Assembly: GCA_026120185.1 (NCBI GenBank)
Contig: JANUWF010001193.1
Location: 1,364,001 to 1,428,000, forward strand
Length of the DNA: 64,000 nt
Reading direction: 5' to 3'
Source: Voacanga thouarsii
Taxonomy: Eukaryota; Streptophyta; Magnoliopsida; Gentianales; Apocynaceae
Of the stretch, positions 21,842 through 32,371 are shown piece by piece. Within the stretch, counting starts at the first letter, position 1; each line of letters opens with the position of its first letter. The notes below the pieces were generated by a model. It was given only the letters and a program-made list of their open reading frames with translations. It had not been told where the DNA came from and did no database searches. Both the position numbers and the translations under genes were made by a program.

Positions 21842-22560
21842 TTCGCTCCTTCTCCGCACACTCACACAGACAGCAAAAAAGATAGTAGTGTTAGTAAAAC
21901 AATAATCTGGACCTTCACACAAACACATATATATAGAAGGTTTTTCTAATATATCCCTCCGATGCACAGGTCAATCTGAAAAAATTGATTTATATTTAGT
22001 CAAATATCATATCTATATAATCTCTACAGAATTTAATTTAAATACAATAAATATTGTAAATTTAATTAAAAAATTTTAACCTAATTACTCATATTATAAT
22101 TCCACATGTTTTTAAAAAAAAATTCAATTAAAAGAAGTTTCAATAACGCCATGTTGAAAAAATAATATTGAAATAATTTCACGTACTCAAATCCTAATAT
22201 ATATACATATGTACATACCCAAACTCTATTTCAATCTAACTATGTTGGTACATGAAAAAAAAAAAATTGTATGTAATTATTTATTTTTTAATGACATTAT
22301 TATTCGTTGAGTAGATAAAATCCATTCACTGATCAAATTTTTTAATAATCCCAAAAATCTTAATTGTATTTGTAAATACCCAACCCAAGTGATTATGGGT
22401 CTTGTATTTTAATCGACCCATAAAGTAATTTTTATTATGACCCATGAGATAGCCCATAGGTTTTAGGAGTCTGTGAGGGATATAATTAAGTTGAGGGGTG
22501 TGTTTGTTATTTAGTATTTTTAAAAGTTAAATATACGTCCTAACCTAAACGGTGTTCTTT
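21842..22560. promoter_or_regulatory. Upstream region of the exon-repeat gene, duplicated elsewhere in the window
   Basis: AT-rich sequence before the start codon at 21841. Stretches of it recur in the same order at about 29500-29750 and 32090-32600, including GGTTTTTCTAATATAT, GAAATAATTTCAC and CTCAAATCCTAAT. No gene in this stretch. Confidence 0.65.
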
Positions 22561-23506
22561 GGTTTTGTCATCAGTGGTGGCCAAGGTGATTATTCAAGGG
22601 TTCCAGACTCTGGGGAAGAAAGCACTGATTTGCTTCAATCGTGAAGGTGAGTTCTTTTGGCTTCGATTATTAATTTAGTTAGGGTTGAGGAGTAAATATA
22701 TAGAGGTTTTCTTTGTTTTGGGATTCTAGATAATAAGGTTAATTGATTCATGGGGTTTTAGTTCCTTGAATTAATATTGGTATTATGTGGTTTGATATTA
22801 GGGAACGATTGTGTGGAGTGGGTGGCTTGGATTGGAGATATTAGTTTGACTTCTGAGGTAAGTGGTTCAGGCATCTTTTATTTTCGAAATATTTTAAAAT
22901 TGTATTTTCTGTATAAATTTGGGAATTGAGTTTGGTTATTTTCTTCTGATTTTGAGTAATACTATCATGTGTGCTATGTGTGATATATGTTTAATGGCTC
23001 ATGAGATTAAAGAATGGGAGGAAGAACATGTTCTAAAATTCGTTTGTGTGACTGAAATCCCTCTCCGTTAATAAGAAATATAAGTTTGGCCTCCCTGACG
23101 GGATAAATAGTCAGGACTGATATCAGTGATCCTTTTCCTAATCTAAAATTAATGAGCCTTGTGTCTTCAGTTTGATATTGATGTTGGAAAAGAAAAGAAC
23201 GAAACAAAAAGGGTGTATTGATTGCAGTTTTTCGGCTACAGTGGTGGGCATCTGATGTTGTAAAAAAAAAAAAAAATCTATTTTCGCTGGGTGACCTGAC
23301 CGCCGAAGCCTTTTCTATGTAAGTGGATGTTGACATGGGGACTTTTTGGTGTCCCCACAATTGATTTCAAATGATGGACTTGACTTAAAAAAAAAAAAAT
23401 TGTTTTCTTCGGACATGACGGCAAGCACGTCTGTGGAATTGGTTTTTGCAGGGGTCACCATGTATTTCATATAATGGGTTGTAAAAAAAAAAAAAAAATT
23501 GTTTTA
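22561..23506. other. Possible non-coding or broken exons plus A-rich repeats
   Basis: Positions 22571-22648 and 22802-22858 are bounded by plausible splice signals (GTGAGT after the first; AG before and GTAAGT after the second), but I found no convincing protein frame. From 23261 to 23500 three degenerate units each carry a run of 13-16 A followed by similar words (TTCTTCGGACATGACGGC type). The copia element II insertion follows at 23507 and would have cut any transcript here. Confidence 0.3.
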
Positions 23507-23860
23507 TGTTATAAAATTAGGGTAGTGTTAGAATAAAATCTTCACACTACACACTAATAAAACTATAACTATTTTGCACAAGAATTTCTCTCTTTCTTTT
23601 CTCTCACAATTTTCTCTAATCTTTCTTTCACTAATCTTTCTTTCACAAAATAATGGTGTATTACAAGCTTAGAGAATAGCTCTATTTATAGAGCTCTAAT
23701 TAGTGGATTACATCATGGCATACATCATCTTCCACTAATCTTAATTAGTGGTGTCTCCACTAAATGGTGGACATCCATAAAAATCTTCTATAATAATTCC
23801 CATAAATCCATAATTAGTGGAGCCTCCACTAATTAATATAGATTTCAATAATTCATAATA
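23507..23860 (-). repeat. 3' LTR of copia copy II
   Basis: 354 bp, reading on the plus strand from TGTTATAAAATTAG to AATTCATAATA; the terminal CA/TG on the element's U3 side has mutated to TA, as in the 3' LTR of copy III. Adjacent purine tract at about 23861-23870 (plus strand CTCCCCCTTG). Confidence 0.94.
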
Positions 23861-23985
23861 CTCCCCCTTGGATGTCCATCCATTACATAAAGAATATGCC
23901 TCGTTAAAACCTTACTAGATAAAAACCCAGTGGGAAAAAAAATCTAGTGAAGGAAAAAGAGTACATTATTCTATATGTCTATTTA

Positions 23986-25474
23986 TTACTCCCCCTGATG
24001 AGATGATTCCTTTAAATCTTTAAACCGACGCATACCGATTTTATATCTCAACTTTTCAAATGTTGCAGTCGGTAAAGTCTTCGTGAAAATATCTGCGAGG
24101 TTATCACATGACCGAATTTGTAGCACATCAATTTCACCTTTCTTCTGGAGTTCATGAGTAAAGAAGAATTTTGGTGAAATATGTTTTGTCCGATCTCCTT
24201 TAATATATCCTCCTCGTAATTGAGCTATGCAAGCTGCATTGTCTTCATAAAAAGGAGTTGGAATACCTTTGATTGATGATAATCCACAACTTTCTCGGAT
24301 ATAATGAATCATGGATCTTAGCCATACACATTCTCGACTTGCTTCATGAATGGCTATAATTTCAGTATGATTTGAAGAAGTAGCTGCTTGGAGATATCGA
24401 AGGACTTGTTTAATTCCATTCCAATGTCGTCGTGTTGGTGAAGAACTAAATCTTACTAATAAATTGACAGCAAAAGTAATATCAGGTCGTGTATTATTAG
24501 CAAGATACATCAATGCACCAATTGCACTGAGATATGGTACTTCAGGACCAAGGAGTTCTTCATCATTTTCTTGAGGTCGGAAAGGATCTTTATCCACATT
24601 TAATGATCGCACGATCATTGGAATACTCAATGGATGTGCTTTGTCCATGTAAAATCTTTTAGCACTTTTGCTTGTATATGTTGATTGATGAATAAATGTT
24701 CCACTCTCCAAATGTTCAATTTGTAAACCAAGGCAAAATTTGGTTTTACCAAAATCCTTGATTTCGAATTCTCTTTTTAAATAATTAATTGTTTCTTGGA
24801 GCTCTTCAGGAGTTCCAATAAGATTAATATCATCAACATATATAGCTAATATCACAAATTTAGAACTAGATTTCTTAATAAAAACGCATGGACATACCTG
24901 GTCATTTTTAAATCCCGCTTTCAATAAATATTCACTAAGACGTGTGAACCACATGCGCCCGATTGCTTCAGGCCATATAATGATTTACGCAACTTGATGG
25001 AGTAATTTTCACGAGGATAATGTTTATATGCTTCGGGCATATGAAATCCTTCGGGGATTTTCATGTAAACATCATTTTCTAAATTTCCATACAAGTAAGC
25101 AGTGACAACATCTAATAGGCGCATATCTATCTTTTCATGTACTGCCAAACTGATAAGATATCGGAGTGTAATAGCATCAACAACAGGAGAATAAGTTTCA
25201 TCATAATCAATACCTGGTCTTTGTGAAAAACCTTGGGCTACTAATCGCGCTTTATATCGAACGATTTCACTCTTTTCATTACGCTTTCGCACAAATATCC
25301 ATTTGTAGCCAACAGGTTTTACACCTTCTGGTGTTCGAACTGCAGGTCCGAAGACTTCACGTTTTGCCAGTGCATTTAACTCCGATTAAATCGCATCTTT
25401 TCATTGCAGCCAATCTTTTCTATGCCGACATTCATCAACTGATATTGGTTCAGGATCATCACTATCCTGTATAA
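23986..25474 (-). pseudogene. Copia reverse transcriptase/RNase H remnant, copy II
   Basis: Two overlapping frames (25292-24921 and 24954-23986) show a frameshift near 24940, just after the GLKQS motif. The upstream frame carries RYKARLVAQGFSQRPGIDY; the downstream one carries YVDDINLIG. A 171-bp in-frame deletion near 24397 joins QVLRYLQ directly to AATSSNH, removing the part of RNase H that includes the catalytic aspartate region present in copies I and III. Upstream, towards 26000, the frame is broken by further stops. Confidence 0.9.
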
Positions 25475-26002
25475 CATCAAGAGATATTATATGCAAACAT
25501 ATGATCAATAATTGTTTCTATCCGATTCCAACTTCTACCGAAAGTGGTATAATGGATAGAAATTTCAGTGTTACTTTCATCAACTTCTGGTTCTTTGTCA
25601 TCAGTTCTCTCTTGGTCTTTATCATTCTTTTCTTCAATATGATCTTCTGGATCATTTAATCCTCTTTTCTTTCAAGGATTTTTATCTTTAGAACCAAGAG
25701 GTCGGCCATGCTTCTGGCATGCTTTTGGCTCAGCAGCTATATGTAAAATCTTTTGTTTTGTTGGAACTTCAATTAGAATAGGAGCATTTATAGCTGACAT
25801 ATGCGATTTTGTTACTCTTCTAGAGTCAACAAAAGCGTCTGGCATTTGATTTGCAATGCTTTACAAATGAATTATCTTTTGAACTTCAAGTTCACACGCG
25901 CTTGTATGCGGATCAAGATAATTTAATGATGTTGTCCAATCACGATCTTTCTTGTACTATTTCTGTTCTCCCCCTAATTTAGGGAATAATGATTTCATAA
26001 GA

Positions 26003-27630
26003 GAATAAGAAAAGAAATATAAGAAAATGATGACAAGCAAAAAATGCCAAGAAAAATATCTATTTTTTTTTCACTCTTCCCGGTACCGACTTTTCCTCTT
26101 CCTCTCTTGTCTTTTCTTCTCCTCCGACCCTCTACCTACCATCTACCTCTTCTTCTTCCTCATACAGATATATATATATATATATATATGTATCGATATA
26201 TATATCAGTTATCAGTCATTAGTAAACATCAAAAACAAAAATCACAAAGCAGATATGGAGACTCGTCATTCATTTGAGACATGGTCAAATTTTGACTTAG
26301 TTTCTGCAGCAGATGTTGATGTATTTTCATTTCCAAACCAACCGCTTCGCCTAATTTGAACACAGAAGATTTTGATATGTTTTCCTTTCCAAACCAACCA
26401 CTTCCTCCTAATTTCAGGTGAGATACCTTTGAGGGCTTCCATTTATTTTTAATATGCTTGATAATGAAATTAAACTCTCTTTTGGTTTGTTTTTGATGTA
26501 AATCAGTGGAAGTTTTGAACATACTGCTTTGGACCAAGTTGATCTGCCCCTACAAGAGACTGCTTTTGATACTGTTCCTCTTGATGCTATTCCTTTGAAT
26601 GAGGATATGCTTGTGCATGATCCTTTCTACTTTCTAATGGATTTTGAACAAAGCCAGAATATGTTTCCAGGTTATTATACATTTAAACATGGATTTTGAA
26701 TGGTATTACCTTTACTGATATTATTTTCTTTTTCTAGGAGAAATAATGAGTGGTCTTGGCAACGAAGTCGGAGTAAGTACTCATGAAATGCATAATATCG
26801 AAGTTCAATATATTATTGCAGACACAATTCCTGGGGAGAAGAAGATGATTAAGAGGCAGAGAGAGAAGAAGGGCAATAACTCCCATACACTATTAAGAGA
26901 AACAATTTCGCAAGTACTTTTGCCTACCAATCAAGAGCGCAGCCAAAGAACTGAATATTGGCATAACCCGTCTCAAGAAAAGATGTAGGGAGTTAGGAAT
27001 TCGTCGATGGCCTCACAAGAAATTGGTGAGCTTGGAGACCATAATCAATAATGTTCAGGTTCTCTCTCATACATACTTATAATTTGCAAGTATGAAACTA
27101 TGAAAGATTTATAAGTAAATAACCGATGATATCACTTCGATTTACAGGATATGCAAAATAAAGAAGAAGGAGGACATATGGCTGAGAAGAAATTAAAAGA
27201 AGCCATTGCGATACTGTAATGTGAAAAACAGTTGGTGGAAGAAAGTCCTAATACGCAGTTAGAGGACCAAACACAGAAATTGAGACAAGCATGCTTCAAG
27301 GCCAAATATAATAAGAAATATAATAAACTTAAGGAGATCATAAAATCTCAATACTCATTTCGCAGTAATTTTACGGCTAATTCTGCTGCTAGTCTCGATG
27401 CTAGCTCAAAGGGGAAAGAAAAAGAGGAGGATGTCAAAAAAGAGGAGTTGAAGTCCATAATTACTAATTGTTTGTCGTCCTCTAATGTAAATATTGAAAA
27501 AGAACAATTACAAACCTTCATCTTACATTTGTCAGCTCAATTACAAAAGAGCAATTATAAGCATGTATCAGCAAGTTCATATGAACACTAGTGATATGAA
27601 TAAAAGATGTGATGCTTATTATTAATGGAA
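26003..27630 (+). mobile_element. Host gene segment captured inside copia copy II
   Basis: This block of about 1.63 kb has no counterpart in copies I and III. Left of about 26002 the sequence matches copy III (reverse complement of about 58343 onward); right of about 27630 it matches copy III gag (about 56640 and before). The block holds a full gene layout in the antisense direction: CT-rich and (TA)n upstream DNA, start codon, introns, RWP-RK domain, coiled-coil tail and stop. Introns show that genomic DNA, not a spliced cDNA, was acquired. Exact junctions are within about 10 bp. Confidence 0.8.
26255..27591 (+). pseudogene. RWP-RK (RKD-type) transcription factor pseudogene
   Basis: The start codon at 26255 opens METRHSFETWSNFDLVSA. 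Introns lie at about 26419-26504, 26671-26737 and 27057-27147 with GT-AG borders. The DNA-binding region at about 26885-27055 reads LPIKSAAKELNIG, then LKKRCRELGIRRWPHKK, the invariant RWPxRK-type core (here RWPHKK). Downstream is a Lys/Glu/Gln-rich helical tail ending in TAG at 27589-27591. Breaks: a 1-base loss near 26350 shifts the frame after FPNQPL; one extra base near 26911 shifts the frame at the start of the RWP-RK domain; an in-frame TAA occurs near 27217. RKD proteins are small RWP-RK factors acting in egg cell and embryo programmes; that is family knowledge. The layout fits a pseudogene whose source gene should exist elsewhere in the genome. Confidence 0.85.
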
Positions 27631-28258
27631 ATATCTTTTTCTCTTATTATCTTTTCTGTTCCACTTCAGGTGGCCAGTATTTCTCTTTGATAAGGGAAAT
27701 ATCGAGTGTGTCCATGACCATAACCACGGCCACTGCCACAACTACGACTATAACGATGGCTTCTGTTGTAGCCAACAGCATTCACTTCTGGGAGTGCTGT
27801 TGAGCCAGTTCATCTGGCTTCATGATTTCTCAATAATAACTCATGTTAAAGCTGTCAATTTTGGATACCTTTTTTCTTGATATTGTTACTGTAGGACATG
27901 AAAAGTGGAGAATGTCTTCTCCAATATAATTTCATCAGTAACTTTTTCTCCATAAAATTTTTAACTAAGATGTAGTTTTATATATCACGGAGTTCACGGT
28001 TTTACAATCTTGCAACTTCAGGTGCAACAATTTATACCCTGCAGTGGGTAGTACGACCATCTTCAGGTGGTCAAATCTTTCTTTTTATCCACATGACATA
28101 TGGATCTCCTTTTTTTTTAGCATTTAGATGCATTTTTGTATGACATATAAAATTTTTTTTTCAGAAATATCAAGGGTTACAAATTCGAATTTAGCGAGAT
28201 CAATAAATGCGTACCTGTCTTCTGGCTTTAATAACGGCAGAGACTCGTGCTGATAACG
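27631..28258 (-). pseudogene. Degraded gag remnant of copia copy II
   Basis: On the minus strand this aligns with the gag of copy III, including the segments around 56140-56180 (FDHLKMV) and the Gly/Arg-rich stretch around 56500-56570, but with many indels and stops and no long frame. The 5' LTR begins at 28259, preceded by the same CGTTATCAGCACGAGTCTC leader (minus strand) seen in copy III. Confidence 0.8.
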
Positions 28259-28612
28259 TGTTATAAAATTAGGGTAGTGTTAGAATAAAATCTTCACACT
28301 ACACACTAATAAAACTCTAACTATTTTGCACAAGAATTTCTCTCTTTCTTTTCTCTCACAATTTTCTCTAATCTTTCTTTCACTAATCTTTCTTTCACAA
28401 AATAATGGTGTATTACAAGCTTAGAGAATAACTCTATTTATAGAGCTCTAATTAGTGGATTACATCATGGCATACATCATCTTTCACTAATCTTAATTAG
28501 TGGTGTATCCACTAAATGGTGGACATCCATAAAAATCTTCTATAATAATTCACATAAATCCATAATTAGTGGAGCCTCCACTAATTAATAAAGATTCCAA
28601 TAATTCATAATA
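28259..28612 (-). repeat. 5' LTR of copia copy II
   Basis: 354 bp, closely matching the 3' LTR at 23507-23860 with about 7 differences by hand count. Followed by the second copy of the TTTTA target-site duplication at 28613-28617. Confidence 0.94.
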
Positions 28613-28782
28613 TTTTATATTATTTCTTTGTATAGTTGTGGGTTCAACTCTTTTTGATTTAAAAATTTAAACTAAGCTAATTAATTTTATTTTATAATTG
28701 AATCATATTTTATGTCTACTTTATTATTGTTATTGAGGTGGTAGTTTATGTTATTTAATATTAGGCTAAATACTATATCATT

Positions 28783-28783
<1 letters not shown>

Positions 28784-28831
<48 letters not shown>
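28784..28831. repeat. (TA)n microsatellite
   Basis: About 48 bp of perfect TA repeats, likely polymorphic in length. Confidence 0.9.
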
Positions 28832-28834
<3 letters not shown>

Positions 28835-29229
28835 GGAAAAAAATCAATTCATCTAATTATTGGATACTATTCGATGTGTTTTATTAAAAGATATTATATG
28901 AATCATTCTCTTTCTCAAGAAGATATTTGGACTACTTATTAGGCTAGTGTAGCTCATTCCATTTAACATTTCGCATATTTTGACCAAGAATATGAAGGGA
29001 ATTGTGAAGATGGATGGGATTAGACTACGTGTTTAAATTGCTTGGCATTTTGAGAGTTTTTACTTATTATGACTTTTATTTTGGGTTAGACGGTGTTGTT
29101 CGCATAAATCTTTAGTTAAGATTGATGAGTAAGACATTGGTTGTATTAAATGTTTTATATTTTGTTCATGAAATTATATTTCGGGATGTATGTTTTTCCT
29201 TTTCCGTTGGAGGTGATTAGTTTAGTTAA

Positions 29230-29338
29230 AGTGGTTTTCTTCGAGTTAGAGGTTTAGTGTCTTCCTGGAGACGCTGCCGTGTAGCGTTTCGGGTACGGAC
29301 TCGGGTTCCATCTCGGGTTTCGGATTCGAGGCACTACA
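29230..29338 (-). repeat. Fragment of a putative LTR family, reversed end
   Basis: The reverse complement begins TGTAGTGCCTCGAATCC, similar to the starts of the repeats at 36042 (TGTCATGCC) and 47440 (TGTCATGCCTCGAGTCC). It continues with GC-rich sequence unlike its surroundings. The other end was not located. Confidence 0.4.
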
Positions 29339-31825
29339 GTATTTGCTTTAAATTAAATTGATTTATTAATTTATACAATTACTTTAAATAAAATTTAGTT
29401 AAAATGTACAATAAGTATTGTATTTGTATTAAATTTAATAAATATTGTATAGATATGATACATGAATTATCTAGCAAATATATACTAATTGCTCAGCTCC
29501 TCCCCACACTCACATATACACCTACTTTTTATAATTAAAGGGAGCTATATTAATTGGTAAAAATTAATAAATTAAACAAGTATAACTATCTAAAAATTAA
29601 AAACATTACTGGTAGAAAAATAATAACCTCGACCTTCAAGTGTGTGTATATGTATATATAGGTTTTTCTAATATATTCCTTATGCACATTAATCTAAATA
29701 AGTTAATGTATATTTAGTATCTAATTAGTGAACCACTCTGTACTACGTGTGGAGATCTTATCCAATGATTGAATAAAATTTGTTAAATATCTATAAATAT
29801 ATAAACTTTGTAAATAAATTGTTAGTTAGAAAGTTTCGAACTAAGATTACTCTTAACAAAATAATTTAAAGCATTTTTTTAATTATAAGTATTATAAGAG
29901 TTTTATTTTGCTATTGATAAGGTATATATATTTAAATATTAAAAAAAATCAGTACCTGACTCTATATTTTTATGAGTTTTGCTATGTTTGTTGTTGCTAA
30001 CCTAAAAATATAATCCAAAAAAGAATAAAAAGTATAAGTATAAGTTTCATCAATTTAACAATCAATCTCAATAATGATATAAAATAATAAATCAATTATC
30101 TTCTAAGTGTGCCTATTTATATATTTTGTATAAGTTGGAGAAAATGAATTATACGAAATTCAAACTTGTAATATGAATTCTTTCCAAGTTCTGTTATCTC
30201 AATTGGTGAGTAATCGATTAATCTTTTTTGTATTTGTATGAGTTGTTGGTTTTTTACCAAATATCTCATGCAGTAACAAATATTGAACAAAAAATGAGAG
30301 ATTAATATAATTTATATTGAAAAGTGGTAAATAAAATAATTATCGAAGTTGCTTGTAAAATTAGAATGTACTTAAAATTACATACTCACAGTTAGGGCCC
30401 ATTTGATAAAATTCAAATCTGAATATTTAAATATTGAATTCTAAAAATAAAAATTTAAAGACTGAATCATCTGAATATGAAATTTGAATTAATTATAATT
30501 TATTTTTACACAATATTTTACTACAATTTAGATTTAATATAAAACAATATTAATAAATAGATGAGTATTTAACATATTCAAACTTTAGACTTAAATAACT
30601 TTCAATTTATTTAAAATTTATATATAATTTCAGTACGTCTTAATCAATTAAATAATAATAAAAATTTATTATTAAACGTACTTAATTAATTAAACACTTA
30701 ATATTAATCATTATCAAACAAACTTAATAAATAAATATTTATTTTATTCAGTTTTAAGTGATAAATTAGGTTATCAAGCAGGTCATTAGGATGGGAACTT
30801 CAATTATAGCTTCAAGTATATGTCTAAAAGTAACAATTTAAAATATCTAAAAGACCTATTTAGCATCACTTTTTATAATACTACTAAGAGATAACAATTT
30901 CATACATCCTTTCTACTAGCATTCTTACCATATTTATATTGTTGTTTGTAACAAAAATATCATTTTCTTCACAAATAATAAAATCTAATACGGTTATGTA
31001 CGAAAAATAAAATGAATAAGGTTCTAACTCTTCTTTGATAGCAATTGACTCATTAGAATGAAGATTTGGAAAAAGAGCTTTCAAGGGTGCCAATGTCTCT
31101 CCTCCACCATATTTCTTATTAAATGAAATATAAATTTAAAATTTACTACTAAAATCTAATGCTCTCAATATAAAATCAAAAATTTTTCGGATTTAGAAGC
31201 ATTTCCATGCTTCGTTCTTTTTCAGGATTTGCTTATCTGCAATTAAAGACAATGGAGTATTATAAGACACTAATAATATCTGTAAAATTTAGACCAATAT
31301 CTAGTTGAGAAGATTAACTCGTGCAAGTTTTTCTAACTTTTTCATATTGGTCTTAGTTCTTTTCTTTTTTTTCTTGCCTCTACCAAAATAAATAAGTAAA
31401 TAAGATCCATATAAATGTATCCCCACAGAAAGAGGAGGGGGAAAAAAGTGCCAAAAAGGAAATAAAAGATTACCTTAGGATGCATTCTGATCATCAGCAT
31501 TGTTGTATCCAAAAGAAAAGGAATAAAGAATTATCACATATACGAAAGAGAGGTTCCTTAAAATTATATTGGATAAAATGAAATGAGTCGGTGATCCTAG
31601 ACAAAAAGAGAATAAGTTGAATATGAATAGACAAATTAAATATTTATATACGATATATTGGTGCCTTGTATGTCAAGAGAAAGAGTTAAATGTAACTTGT
31701 ATAATAAACACAAATTACGAAATAATAATGTGTATCTCTTCATACCCTATTTTTCTTATCTGACTCTTTATTTACTTTAAATTATCTTTCTCATTTATTT
31801 CATAATAATTATTATAATAATATTC

Positions 31826-31863
<38 letters not shown>

Positions 31864-32284
31864 TAAATATTGTTAAATGTCTAATTTATCTATAATGACT
31901 AAATCAATCTCAACCATAAAAAGAGTTAGATGGAAGCATTGCTAAGATTAACATCATCCATAATGAAATACAAAATGTTCTAATATATTTGCACCATTAA
32001 TTGAAGAAGATAAAAAAAAAGTAAAAAAGAAAAAATTATTTTGAAAATTTACTTAGACAATTGCAACCCTATTCACTTTTAATATATACATTGATACTAG
32101 ATTAGTTTCATTATCATTTATCTATACAATCCGTAAAGAATTTACTTTAACTATAATAATTATTGTCCATTTAATTAAGATTTATTTAAGGTAATTACAC
32201 AAATTATAATTCCACTTGTATATATATATATTTTTAAAAATGTCTCAATTAGAAGATTTAGTTTCAGTAACCCTGAGTTGCAAA

Positions 32285-32286
<2 letters not shown>

Positions 32287-32370
<84 letters not shown>
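32287..32370. repeat. (AAT)n microsatellite
   Basis: About 28 perfect AAT/ATA triplets, followed by two imperfect ones. It lies within the second half of the duplicated upstream region. Confidence 0.92.

Positions 32371-32371
<1 letters not shown>

Larger units (their letters stand above)
23507..28612 (-). mobile_element. Ty1-copia element, copy II, with captured host gene
   Basis: A complete insertion on the minus strand bounded by two 354-bp LTRs and flanked by a perfect 5-bp target-site duplication TTTTA (23502-23506 and 28613-28617). The LTRs differ at about 7 positions by my hand count, so it is younger than copy III. Going along its own strand: 5' LTR, degraded gag (about 28230-27630), foreign segment 27630-26003, reverse transcriptase/RNase H (25474-23986), polypurine tract (about 23870-23861), 3' LTR. 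The region equivalent to protease and integrase in copy III (about 56640-58343) is absent and replaced by the foreign segment. It cannot be autonomous. Confidence 0.95.

Noticed and set aside
22571..22858. Two exon-like stretches with splice signals
   Set aside because: No joined frame gave a recognisable or long protein, so no gene is called; mentioned only as possible non-coding exons.
30884..31093. 69-codon minus frame with LAPLKALFPNLHSNES
   Set aside because: Short, AT-rich surroundings and no identified family; could be an old gene fragment but support is too weak.
28784..32370. CRISPR-like or satellite array suggested by the simple repeats
   Set aside because: These are plain TA and AAT microsatellites without spacers; this is eukaryotic DNA.
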